From contig NC_071671.1 of NCBI RefSeq assembly GCF_028554725.1, positions 1,364,001 through 1,428,000 on the forward strand: 64,000 nt of DNA. The letters run 5' to 3'. Positions within the stretch are counted from its first letter, which is position 1. Every line of letters starts with the position of its first letter. Below, piece by piece: positions 13,200-25,233 of the stretch. The notes below the pieces were generated by a model. It ran no database searches. It worked only from the letters and a program-made list of their open reading frames with translations, and had not been told where the DNA came from. This DNA is from Zeugodacus cucurbitae. Taxonomy: Eukaryota; Arthropoda; Insecta; Diptera; Tephritidae. Both the position numbers and the translations under genes were made by a program.

Positions 13200-16100
13200 G
13201 CGACTATGAAGGGCAAAACAAAACATAACGGCAAACGAAAGATGAAAACACATGTGTAGCAGCAACATGGCTCATTCGCGGAAGAAGGAGAAAAGCGGAG
13301 CCAAAATAAAACAATAAACAGGATACTATGGCGAACATTATCAGCAATTGGGTGGCCCCAAAAGAGAATGAACAAATGAAAAATTGCGCATTGCACACGC
13401 ATGTGGCACATAACACTTGCCACATGCCACACTCGTACGAATATGTGACGCGCAGAAAAAAAAGCAATAAAAATGTGTACGAGCTGGTCAGTGCCAACAA
13501 CGAACGATGGCACGAAGCAAGGAAGAGTCGGACGCACTTGCAACGCCAGGCAAAAGGGGCGGGTGTGCAGGGGTAACAGCATGGCTGCATTCTAAAAAAA
13601 TGAAGACAACTTTTAGGCACTGCAATTGGATGTTGAGAAGCGCATAACCAAAACAAAATAAAACAAAATGATTGCTTTGCAAATACTTACAACGCGGCAG
13701 AGGAGGCGAAGCAGAGCAGCGAGTGGAATGCGTAGTTGCAAGCACATATGCGGATGTTTTGCTCGAAACTTTTTACCGGGTATTACTAAGGTTTTGTTGC
13801 CTACTTTTTAGCGCCAACAGAAGGCGCGGTGCTGAAATTCTTGTTAATTTTTTTGGTTATTTACTGTTAGTGCTCACATTTATGGCAGTTTGAAGCGCCT
13901 CATTTTCGGGTGTGGCCTTCTGAGCGCAGAGTTTTTGAAAGGCGAGGCTTATAAGTATATCTTAGGAAAGTAGATATACCAAATGTTCGCAAAAGTATTG
14001 AAATCGCGTTCCAGAAAATATAGTACTGAAAAAAAACAAACAAATTATTACAAAAACCGTAAACTATAACTACTTGCAACAAGCTAAAATGCAAAGAAAT
14101 TGTGATTAATTCTAAACATATCTATTCTTCCAAACTTATCCTCATTCTTCGCTTTTTTCTGTAGCCATTTTAATGCCTATAAACCACCATCCAGCAACCA
14201 GCCCATAACGATTAATTGCCACAGACACACACACAAAAGCTATCGGCTGAAGTAGTGTCCAGTTGGATTTCAATTGTCATAGAAGCGCAGCAAGTCGCGC
14301 AAGCAAACTTTGCTGACCACTCGCCAGCACGAAAGGCCAGCTAGGCCTCGGTGAGGGTGAAATAAATTTCAGTGCCCTCAAAGTGCGAAGGCATGCAACG
14401 GCAGCCGCCTGGCGAAACATAACGATAAAAGAGGGCAAAGTAAAGAACAAACAAATTAAAAGCGAAAAAGAAGAAAACTGATAACACAAATTAAAAAATA
14501 AAATGAAAGCGCGCACGAAAAAAAGCAGAGCAAAAGCACGAGTACAGCCCAGTCAAGAGACCAGCAGTCAACCCACCAACCAAACAGCGGTGCACGGACA
14601 AGAAGTCAAACTGCAAAAGCTGACTAACTGCCGGCCAACAAGGCGGCGAAGAAATGGGAAAGAAGCTGAAAGTTTCGCTACGCAGCGGAAGCAGAAGTGT
14701 AAGCGCGAAAAATGCGCGCCCCATATAGAGCAAAAACTGGGACGCTTTTACTTTTATTTTCGAAATAAAAAAGTTCGATGAAACAACAGCTGAAAAGGCA
14801 TACAAACACATTGGGCACCCCATACTGCTGCCACCACCACAGCGAAGCAACAGCCGACGCAGAAAAAAGGAAAAGTGAAACATGAACCCAACGAATGGCG
14901 TACATAAGCGCGGACACAAAAAATGCTGGAAAGCGCTGAAAAAAATGTTTGCATTTCAATGACAACAAATTGGGTGGCATGGCGCATGCGGTGTAAGGGG
15001 CGATAGGGAACAGTGACCAACACCACTCGACCTCACCAATACACGCTGATGATGCGACACCCAAAGCGACGCGTCCACGCATACGCGAGTGCCCAGCGCT
15101 GTTGCGAGATAGTCAGCTGGGGCATTTAACACAGTCATATACAAAAAAATTGGTAAAACAGGAAAAAATATGAAAAAAGTCCTCACTTGGCCGCTGGTTG
15201 TCAACCACTCAATATCTGATGCTATTCGACCACTCGAGCAATCATTGTAGTGCCTGTGTCTGACCAGCTATCGGGCACTAGCGCACCTAAGTCAGTGTCC
15301 ACTCGCAATTCTGCTGGACAAGCAGCGCACTTTCCACGCCCTCGAACGTCTGATCGACAAACTGTTGTCCAGCCTATTGTCTACTAGGGCCCAGTGGTCC
15401 AATGTCCAGCGCGGCAGCGCGTTCAATGAACGAGAAAGAATAACTGTGGCCGGCCACTGACCAGGCAGTCAGAAAGCTGAAGTTAGCAATCGCGTGCTGG
15501 CGGGAAAATAAATTGCTAGAACAGCAACAGACAGCGAGCGCGGCGTGAAAAAATGCTGGCGAAAATGGGAAAAACTGTCGGAAAAATACACAGAAGCAGT
15601 GCAAACAAAACGTAAAAAAATGGAAAAAGGAAGAAATTTTTTAAATGCCTTCCCCACCCTCAAAGGAAAGGAAATATAAAAAATTGGACGTGTCGCAGAC
15701 GTCGTCAGCGAAGGCCGCTTGGCAGTGACCAGCTGTGTGCTTGTAGACGGAAAACTTTTAAGGGATGAAGTTGAGGTACGGCTGAATGACAACGGAGGAT
15801 GATGGAAAGCCGTGCCCGCCCGGCACTTGAGTGGCTGAGTGTGGGCATGTGGTTGGGGAGGTTGGGTTGATGTGATGAATATGCGACCGTTATTTGTAAT
15901 GCGAACGGCCAACAAATGGTGTCTATAAGACTGACTAAAGCGTGGCTCCAGCCTTTGGTGTTAGGTGGCTGCGCTGGTCAGCGATCAGCTTTCTAGGTCT
16001 AAAGCGAAGGTGTGCCTCAAAACGGTTTACACTGACTGGCTTTACGCGCTACCATTCTAATGGCCAACACGATGCCGACAAATGTACCGTTATGTGTACA

Positions 16101-19100
16101 CAGCGTTTATTCCCCAGCGATTTGCCGGCTGCGCGTTCGTGCACTTCGACGCGTGGGTGGCTGCAGCCTATTGCTATTGTTCACTAGCATTCGCAGCGCT
16201 CTCCAGCTCATCGTCTCTCACCCGCTTGGTCCTGTGTTGATATTTTAAGTGCGCGCACTGCCTACCGCGCTGCCTGCCTGGCCTGTCGCGTCCATACACC
16301 AACATTCTGTTGTACATGCACTTTCAAGTTCTCGTTTTCTTATTTTACGATTTTTTATTTTAATCTTTTTTTACTGTGCTTCATTAATGTGCCGTCGACC
16401 AGCGCCTCGTATTGTGGTCTTCTTGCAGCATTAACGCGCGTCCTTCTCGTGTTGCTAAGGACTATCTCGTCGCGGACGTTCGTGGCCGTTCGCATGTCAA
16501 TGCTTCCTGTTAATTCACATTTTTATTGCCTACTTTTTAGCGCGCGTCATCGTTGTTGTTGTCGGGTTTTTAAGGCAGCCGTCGGGTGCGTATTTTTTAC
16601 GTTTTTATTTTGCTCATTGTATTTGTCGCGTGTTAACATTTTGTTGCCTCTTTTTTGTCGACTTTGTCTGCTGCTGCATTTTCACAACTTTTTTATCTCC
16701 ATTCGCGCGCGTTTCCTTTGCCGTTGTCGTCCTTTTATCCATTGATGATTTGCTTCATTTGCTTTATACTGTGTATTACACCAACCTGGTTTGTTGTTGT
16801 TTATACAAACAATATTTTCTTTTTGTTTTGATTTTATTTTTCGTCCGAATGCCGGTCGCAGCGCTTATTTCGCTACTTTCTTTTTCAGTCCATTTTTTCA
16901 TTTAGCCGTCAGTGAAGTACAAGGGAAGAGCGGGAGGTGTGAGGAGAGCACCGGACAACTGCAGCAAGAGTATTTGACACCTAGAGATAAACTTAAAAAG
17001 TAGAAAAAACTTACAAATACATATTGGTTTATATCGTATACCTGTATGTGTACTGAGCGTCAGGCGAGCGTGTTAATTGGAAATTTAGATAAGTGACAAT
17101 TTAGTAATCAAACTCCAGCAAAAACTGCTCATCAATTGTTCAGTATTTGATTTCAAGTATTCGTAGGTGGCATTAAAACTAGCTGAAGCTCGTGGAAGAT
17201 GGGAAATATTACGAGAATTAAATTTATTTGTACTGCCCTAGCTTAAAGGCTTTTGATCCGAGTTTAGAGAAGTCAGTTGTAATCTTGTTGTAAGAACCAT
17301 TTGAGAATTGCTGTTCGCTAAAATTACTTGAATGTAATAAATAAAAATATATAAACTAAATAAAAATATGTAAGTAGCCTAAATGAATGCTCCGATAATG
17401 TTTCTATAACAAAATGTGTACTGAATCAGTCTGTGACATATCTTCATCTGTAAAGCATTTATCTATACAGATATGTCACAAATACTAGTACTTTAGTATA
17501 AGAATTCTCCTACAAGGTTATACCCAATAATTTATTTTGAAAACTCTAGCAGTCTGTTTCCTTTCCATAAGCCTGATCTTCCTGTTCCACTATTTTTCTC
17601 TCACTATTAACGCTCTCTCTCTCATTCAGTGGACACAATTTGTGTTTTACACAATTTGTGTTTTACACTTTTTGTTTCTCCGCTTGCACTCACCGCTTCA
17701 TCCAAAAAGTATGCTTCCCCACATGTCATGTCCTGCCATATACATATGTAAATCTCCAAAAAGTATGCAAAGTAAAAAATGCATTTAATTTTATACGCGC
17801 AAACGAAAACATTCAGTTTTTCAACAACGAATACTTGATTGCGCTACTTTTTCGTATTTTTTTGGCGCGCGAAAAACGAAAAGAAAGCATAAACAAAAAG
17901 CAAGAAAACTTTGACACAAAACAAACGAAAGAATCTACCGTATACATTTGCCGTGAAAATTGCGCCAGACCAGGCACCAAAGCCTGTTCACATGCTTTGT
18001 TTGCACGAGAGGGTTGGTCAGCGGTGTGACTGCGATGGGTGGTGGCCACGCGCAGAGGCGGGGTAACTGGTCAATCGTTGTCAGTGCGCTGCCGCACTTG
18101 GCATGGGGCGTTGGTCACTCGAGTCGCCATTTGAATAGCAATAATTTTCGGCGCCCACTTTTATTTCATTTTTAGCAGATTTCCAATTCGGTCGCATCTA
18201 CTTTTTAATAACTTTTATTTTTGTTGTGCGAATTTTTAATGTTTTGACTGCGCCGACAGAAAAATAGCAAAAAATGGGTGGGGGAATTGTAATCGAAAAA
18301 ATGAAAAATAGAAAATGAATTGAATTATTGCGAAAATCAACGAAGAGCAGCATGATACAGCGCCCAAAAGCGAGTGACGATAAAGCCGCCTTTGCCAAAC
18401 GGAACGGGGTTGGGTCATGGGTTTTGGGGTGTGCGCGTCAATGACTCTGTATATGCTTATGTGTCAGACAGCTGCTAAAGCACAGGGTATGAGGCTGTCG
18501 TCTTGTTCAATGTGTCGTTTTTGGCGCGCACATTGCATACTTTTAGGCTGTACACCGCCGAAATTATCATGCAAACAACACATGTGACCGTCGACCAGCG
18601 ACAAAACGAACAAGTGAAGAGAAACATGAACAAAAACAACACTCACTCACGGTTGCATAAATAACGGCCAGCTAATGTGGAGGGCGACAGCAGTTTTGGT
18701 GGCTGGACGCTTCAAAATAAAAGAAATTTCGGAAATATTGAACGCGTTACGGTCAAATGCAGTTGGCATCGCAGCGCTGAATATTTGATGCCACCCACAG
18801 CCTGCCTGCAAAAAGCGCTGGAGAGAGAAGAGTAGACTGGGCGCATAAAATTGCCAAAATAAAAGCAAAAACTTAGATAAATTGCAATTTTGCTTCGCTG
18901 ATTCATTTTTTAATGAGTTGCTGAGTCGCACAACCCAGACACCGCGGCAGCGTTACTCTGGTGCCATTGAATGTGAGTATATCGGTGGTCAGCACTCAAA
19001 GCATTCAAGTACATGTGTGTGTGAGTGGTTTTCCCCCTGGCAGGCGAAAGGGTTGCTTTATCCGCGTTGCTTGCTTCGGCTCTTTGCTTTTTTCTGCGAT

Positions 19101-19700
19101 TTTCTTTTAATTTCCTGACGGATTTTCTTGTTCACATGCTCTGTTTTGTTTGCAAAATGCATTTTTCTGCTTTTCTGGTCAACTGCTACATTTTGTGTGA
19201 ATGCATTTGGCCCTGACTCAGCCCCAGCTCCCAGCTACCAGCGCTTGGAGCGCGCGCTTAAAGTGGACTGACAAAGGGCAAGCGCATCGAAATTGCAACG
19301 CCACTGCAGTTGCACGTTGACTTATTATTTGTTTTAGGCACTTGCCGGCAACGCGCGCAACCACCCTTGAACCAGACTAATGCAGCGATTTGCCACCCTG
19401 TTTAAAATGCCAGAGTTTTTTCTTAATTTTTTCGCCTAAAGTTCATGAGCTCGCAGCGAGGCGTTAGGCAAATATTTTCGCAACCACCCAGCTGGATATT
19501 TTTTAGTCGAACGCCGTTCATTGCACATTTTATGCATATTATACGCTTTGCTTAATGCAAATACACATAATTTCATTAATGCGCGCACATGTGTTGGTAC
19601 CGTGGTGGTTGTCTGGCGAATGTCCTATGTGTGATGTGTGGAGCTGCTTATTTTTAGCCGTTTTTGTTGGTCACGTTTCCGGCTCTTTATGCTGTTTCAA
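13200..19700. other. GCGC-rich, strand-asymmetric block series
   Basis: Composition changes from A-rich with AAAAATG/GAAAA runs (about 13.2-15.7 kb) to T-rich with CTTTTT/TTTTATT runs (about 16.2-17.8 kb). It becomes A-rich again (about 18.2-18.9 kb) and then T-rich (18.9-19.7 kb). GC is higher than around, and GCGC/CGCG words are frequent. The open frames inside are composition artefacts. No gene was recognised. Confidence 0.45.
17418..17494. repeat. Inverted repeat/hairpin
   Basis: TGTGACATATCT at 17432-17443 is perfectly complementary to AGATATGTCACA at 17469-17480. The spacer is 25 bases, and weaker pairing continues outward to GTACT/AGTAC. No open frame or known element is associated. 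Confidence 0.5.
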
Positions 19701-22700
19701 TGCGGCGATTTGAATGAGCGAAATCAATTTCTTTTGTTCAGATAATGTGTTAATTTTATGTACGTGTCGTTATTTTACTCGTACGGAGTGGCTGACAGCT
19801 GTAATCCTTCGACGCAGGGATTTCTTAAATTTTGGAAAAATTATAGAAATATAAAATTTTGATTCAAATATATAAATAATCCTTAAGCCGGTAATCCTCA
19901 GCTTCGGCTTTCACTGGCTTATAGAACTTAGCTTAGTTTAATCTACAATTTGAATAATTGCTAGGTTCTGGAAGACCAAATTCGATTTCTAAGTGGTGGA
20001 GTTCATCGTAATGCCATAAGTAATACAGGTTATATAGTAATACAAGTAGAGTTTCTATAAAATTTTTAGAGGGTTCTAAGTGGAACACTGCTTATTTTCA
20101 AAAAGTTCTGAAAGGAAAAATTCATATTATTACGAGAGTTGGGAGAAATAGAAAGCTATTGCAATATCTGCGATCTCAGATAAGAATAAGGTAATTTTAA
20201 AAGTGTCTATAGCTTATGATTAACAAGAAATCACAACACACTTTTTAGGTTAGCTTTATTTCTCGAATGACATACTACACATCCTTTAACCTTCTTTATA
20301 GAAGTATCTTTCCATTGACCTTCCAACTCTGCATAATGAGTAAATATTTACTATATCATAAATTATTATATTATACTCCATTATAAACACAATTCAATCG
20401 ACTTAATTAGCTCATTGAATTCAATATTATTGACTGCAATTGTTTGCCAATCAACTCGCACCTCTTGTATGAGGTAGTTCATGGCACATTTGCAGCGAAA
20501 TCAAACGGAAAATGCAGTTTAATGTATAAATAAGTTTTCGAAAACAACAAAAACAACAACAAATATAGTATAATAGCATAATAATAATAATAAAGTTTGT
20601 ACATATTGCAATTATCATATGAAATCAATTAACGCGAATGCGCCTTAGCATATGCAATGAGCAGCCAACACACAGTCCAGTCTGTCGGTCGGTCAGCGAA
20701 CATATTTTGCACCTTTTTGCAGGAGGCATTTAAACTATTCTACATACAAACAATTACAGTTAAGCGAGCATATGCCTTGAAGTGTGTGGGTGTACGGATA
20801 CAGGAGTGTGTTCAAAATATGCTTTGGCTGCCCGGACGCGCGACTGAACACATAATCGAACATTTCGAAAAGTTGCACGCGCCAGCCAACAGCCGATAGC
20901 CAGCACACGCACACACACGAGTATCAGCACCCAAGTATTTTAAGGACAAGTGCACGTAGGACGGCCATTCATACAAATATACAAACATTCATATGTGTGT
21001 GTAAGTAGTGTCTTTGGTTGCCTTCGGCGTTCCATTGCCTCGACTCGCCTAGCCTCGCTTTACCTTTGCTGATGGTGATGGTGGTGTTGGTGGTGAATGG
21101 CATCGCTTTAAAAGTTCAATGTTTTGCGCACAAATCGAAACTGTGTTGAGATTTATGACTGTTACTGTATGTTGATAGTTTCATTGTGGTTGTTGTTAGT
21201 GTTGTTGCAGTGCTTTCAGTCGCTATCACAACAGCAGCAGCCACAAATACTTACAATCTCCAACATAAATACTCATGTGCATGTGAAAGTGTGTTTGTTG
21301 GTGGGCGAATAGTGTGAATGTCCTGACGGAGAGATACCAGCCACCAACCACCGCCGCTCATTATTGCCTGCCACCGACTACATACACAACCCACCACCGC
21401 TGGCATATGGCTGTGTGGCGCTCAATATATGTATACTCGTATGTGGACTTGCTTGTCTTTGAATTTATCGGCACGTCTGACATTCCGCCAGCCGAAAGGA
21501 CTGTGTGTGTGCGCGCAAAAAGGAAAAAAAGCGAGGAGGAACATTAAAATGAAGTTGGCCATATGCATTGATCTGAAATGAATTAACTTTTCAACAGATT
21601 TGCGATTGCTCAATTGAATACGGCGACGAGCAGACTGATTGTAGCGAAGTTGATACCAAAGTTGTATGTGTGTGTGTGAGACACTGCTGTGATTGCTACC
21701 GATAAGCAGGCACCAACTTTGAAGTAGCGCATTAAGGCGATTTGTTGGGCAGTTTAAAAAGCACACTAAGTGGCGCCATTTATTGAAAACACTTCAGCAG
21801 CTGGAGGAGTGAAGCGTTGAAATAAGCAATCTATAATAATTATTGATTTATTAAATAAATAAAATGGCTCAGGAGAGGATATATAAAAGGCCTTAAAAAG
21901 TATCTGAAATTAAATTTCGGAAAAAATTATCAAAAATCGTATGAGAGAGCCCACTGTAAGGCTTGCTCTATGCTGTTATGTTCCAAATTCTTATCAGACA
22001 GTCTGTAACTTCACATTTTATTAATAAGTATGAACAATTTTTTTCAAATTTCCATAATTTCATAAGACACACACCCTTTATTAACACCAATATCTATCCC
22101 CTCTGCGCCTAAACAAATACAATTCAATTATTTTTCTATTTTATTTACTCGCAATAATTGTGTTAACTGGCAGCGCCTCACAACCGTGCTGTAGCACAGT
22201 ACATGGAAATAAGTATTTCTCAGTAATGTCCAGCGTTTATACTCCATTAATACAACCCACAATTTGTGCGCTTAGCAAACGTTGCCACTTGTCATAACAA
22301 ACCAGCGCGGACGTCCTTTAATTATGCGGCGACTACGGTTGCTCCGGTGACAATTTTCCTGCCGAACTTGATTGACCACAACGTCGTCGTTTGATTGTGA
22401 GACGCTCGCACCAACACTTACCGTGGCTGTTAATTGCGGCGTCGCAGTGTTGCCACCCGCGCGCCACTGATACCCTACTTAAGGCTAATGCTGCAAATTA
22501 AGAATGAAAACAAACAGAAAAAAAAAACACTAAAAAAGTTGAGAAAAAACACGAAAATCCGCAAAGGAAAAAGGTGTAAATAGTATCAAGGCAAACGAAG
22601 CGAAAGCGAGCACCGTAAAAAGGTAGCATTACACCCGAAGCGCTACAGCGATGTTTGAGAAAAAAATTGGTATAAATTGTAGCAAAGTAGAGGACAACAC

Positions 22701-23261
22701 GTTTGGCAAAACCAATAGTAATTATTGGCAATTAATACCAGCCACTATTACCCCAAGCGCCACCCTCGATCACACCATCCTTGGACGCAGCGACAGCTGT
22801 GCTGGCCGACGGGGCTTCCGAGCGCAAATATGCTTAAAAAAGAAACAAGAAAAATAATAAAAATAAAAAAATAAAAATAAAAAGGTAGCTGAGCGCGTGC
22901 TTAATGATATTTGGTTTAGTTGTCCGTCTGCATGGCTGACGGTGTCGCACGACGCTCCGGCATTAGTGCGAAGGTGTTGCCGCTGCTGCTGCGGTTGGTT
23001 GGGAAATTTTGCCAGCGCTTGCAATTAAATGCGCGACAGGCTATTTGCATAGGAAATTAACATAATTGCATTAAACACCGTCTTGCCATCGTTACAACGT
23101 TAATGGCGCTGCTAATATCGACGCATTGAGGACCTTAGTTAAGGTGAAATTAGAGAAAAAAATATTTTTCAGTGTTAAAGTTTCGTTTGAATGCAGAAAT
23201 ATAGGTTTTTGAAGTAATATAAAATCTAATTTATATATATTTCGATAGATATTATTTGATT

Positions 23262-23279
23262 TTTAATAAGAGAGAGAGA
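23262..23279. repeat. GA-rich microsatellite
   Basis: A short run of AG dinucleotides (AAGAGAGAGAGAAC) in non-coding sequence. Confidence 0.5.
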
Positions 23280-24857
23280 ACCCTTGTCCAAAACATATGT
23301 AAATGTCATACCTCGAAACTGGTATAAACTGGTATAAAAAAGAAAAAGTTATTCTCCAGCAATTTGAGTAGTCCAGTCCTTTTCTGGGGAGAGCAAATTA
23401 AGCTGTAGAGCCAAAATGACAACTGGCATGGCTGAGGAGCTCTCTTGTGATCGCAGATAGTCAGATTCGAGTATTCCGAGAATAAAGCTTTGGCCTTCAA
23501 ACAGTGTTGTATATATCTTAACAGCAAATTCCATCAACTAACTGTTTTTTGCCAACCAAATAAGACTCAGAGCCTTAGAAAGAGAGTACATAGTTTCACC
23601 AACCAATTACTCCGATACTTCTAACGGTACCTGACTTGTATAAGAATCGTATATTATGGTTCACGTTCCCCCTTCGATTTGACTATTATTTTCAATACTC
23701 CAGCAAAACATAAAAAATGAACTGATTTGCTCTCTTCTATCTTGGGTCTCAACTATTTACCACTTGCTTTTGCTTCTTCTTTTTCGACCGTGATTCTCTC
23801 TGTAAACCCCTTCACATCTCTCACCTCTCCTATAACAATTTTCACACCAACAACTAACATGTGGCATCCACACTCTTGTGGACACCAACGTCCCACATTC
23901 AATTCAGTTCACACATGATTAATTTACATCCTCTTCTAGTATTCAAATGAGCTGCATTAAAAGCGGCAATCAAATGTTGCACGTTCTGCATGAATTAGTG
24001 TCACTTGCATTACAATAAATTAACATAATAACAAAAACAACGAAATGAACGAAATGAACGAAATAAACACAGCAATAAAATATGCAAACGTGTGAAAAGC
24101 TTTAAATACAAGACAAGCGAATGCAATTGCATTTAACTTATTAACATTGTACAACAAAAACACCAACAAACACACAAACAACAACTGACCAACGGTAGAT
24201 TACATTAAATGACTACTATTATGCCTGTTATCGGTGAGTTTGCCAAATGTGCGGGTTGTTCAACGCATAGTCTAACATTCAGCAGCTCTTTGGATGTGTG
24301 TGTCGCTTATTAAGGGAATTATGAAAATTCGCAATTAGACTGGCAGCAGCAACTGGCAACACATCCGCCACACTCGATTGGGAAAATTCATTGCGAATTT
24401 GCATATGCTCTCACATTACACGACGCATTGCAGTTGGCCGCCTCATCAGCGTGTCAGCGAACATATTGTGTAATTACATAATACAAATATAATTTAATAA
24501 AGTCACTTAATGCGCGATGTTGCCTGCCACATGTGGCAGTTGAAAGCCGGGCAGTTATCTGTTGAAAAACACAGCGTCACATATAAACATATGTGAGCTC
24601 TGTTCAGACACTGCTGAACTGGGGAAATAGTTAGTAATGTGTAGCTTGTTTCATTGCTATGATACTTTCCCTTCAACTAAGGGACTACAGTGCGTATGAG
24701 TGATATTTTTTAATGAGCAATATAGAGTGAAGTGAAGTGAAGTGATTTGGAATACTAAAAATAATAATACTCAATAATTTAATTCGCTTTAAAATACTCA
24801 GAAGAATTGCCAGTAACTCTTGTCTTCACCATTTTCTTTTTCTCTTCCGCTCTCCAG

Positions 24858-25233
24858 GACTATGATAAGGACATCATCAGCCATAAACTCAACTCACCGA
24901 TTAGCAGTAACAGTCTGCATGAATTGCACCAGCAGAACTCTTATGAGAAGGATCACGTCAAAGAATTGGAATTCTATCAAAGCTTAGCCAAGGCGGCGTC
25001 TTTGGCCAATCACAATGACACGCACTCACGGCATTCGCATGAATCACATGAGTTGTCACCGCCCACTTCACCGCAACCGATGCAGATCGACACCGATGTG
25101 GGTGAGGATTGTGATGCACGCGATCATCTCAATCCCCTGTCCGACGCGGAGGATCACGAGCAGCAAGCGAAGGCGTCCGCTTCAGCTTTGGCGGTGGCAG
25201 CAGCGGCAGCGCAGGCGCATCTAAACGGAACTA
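24858..25233 (+). CDS. pdm3: pdm3 visible exon 1 (internal)
   Basis: The acceptor is a strong pyrimidine tract ending CTCTCCAG, and the donor is CTA|GTGAGT. The exon opens in phase 0 with DYDKDIISHKL and ends one base into a codon. It encodes an acidic, Ser/His-rich segment ending in an Ala-rich run (ALAVAAAAAQAHLNGT). The frame upstream of the acceptor has no ATG before its stop, so this is not the initiator exon. Confidence 0.85.

Larger units (their letters stand above)
1..24857. other. Non-coding upstream region or giant 5' intron of pdm3
   Basis: No exon of any recognisable protein was found. The open frames here are short, overlapping on both strands, and made of microsatellite or T/A-rich translations (Cys/Phe/Leu or Lys/Gln runs). 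The region holds CA/TG, CAA/TTG and GA microsatellites, a TTAAGT-type satellite, two mariner remnants, a MITE, a hairpin and alternating A-rich/T-rich blocks, each listed separately. In Drosophila the pdm3 5' introns are long and hold regulatory elements. The first pdm3 exon may be in here or beyond position 1. Confidence 0.6.

Noticed and set aside
13193..15915. Several overlapping minus-strand open frames of 80-150 codons (Phe/Cys/Leu/Ser-rich)
   Set aside because: They arise from A-rich plus-strand composition. Frames overlap each other, carry no domain, and no credible splice structure or start context supports them.
16249..17003. Plus-strand open frames rich in Phe/Leu/Cys
   Set aside because: They are compositional products of the T-rich block, with no motif.
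24209..24233. ATG ACT ACT ATT ATG CCT GTT ATC G followed by a strong donor GTGAGT, as a possible pdm3 initiator micro-exon
   Set aside because: It would leave one base. Joined to the acceptor at 24857 that gives a stop after two codons (GGA CTA TGA), so it cannot feed the visible phase-0 exon.
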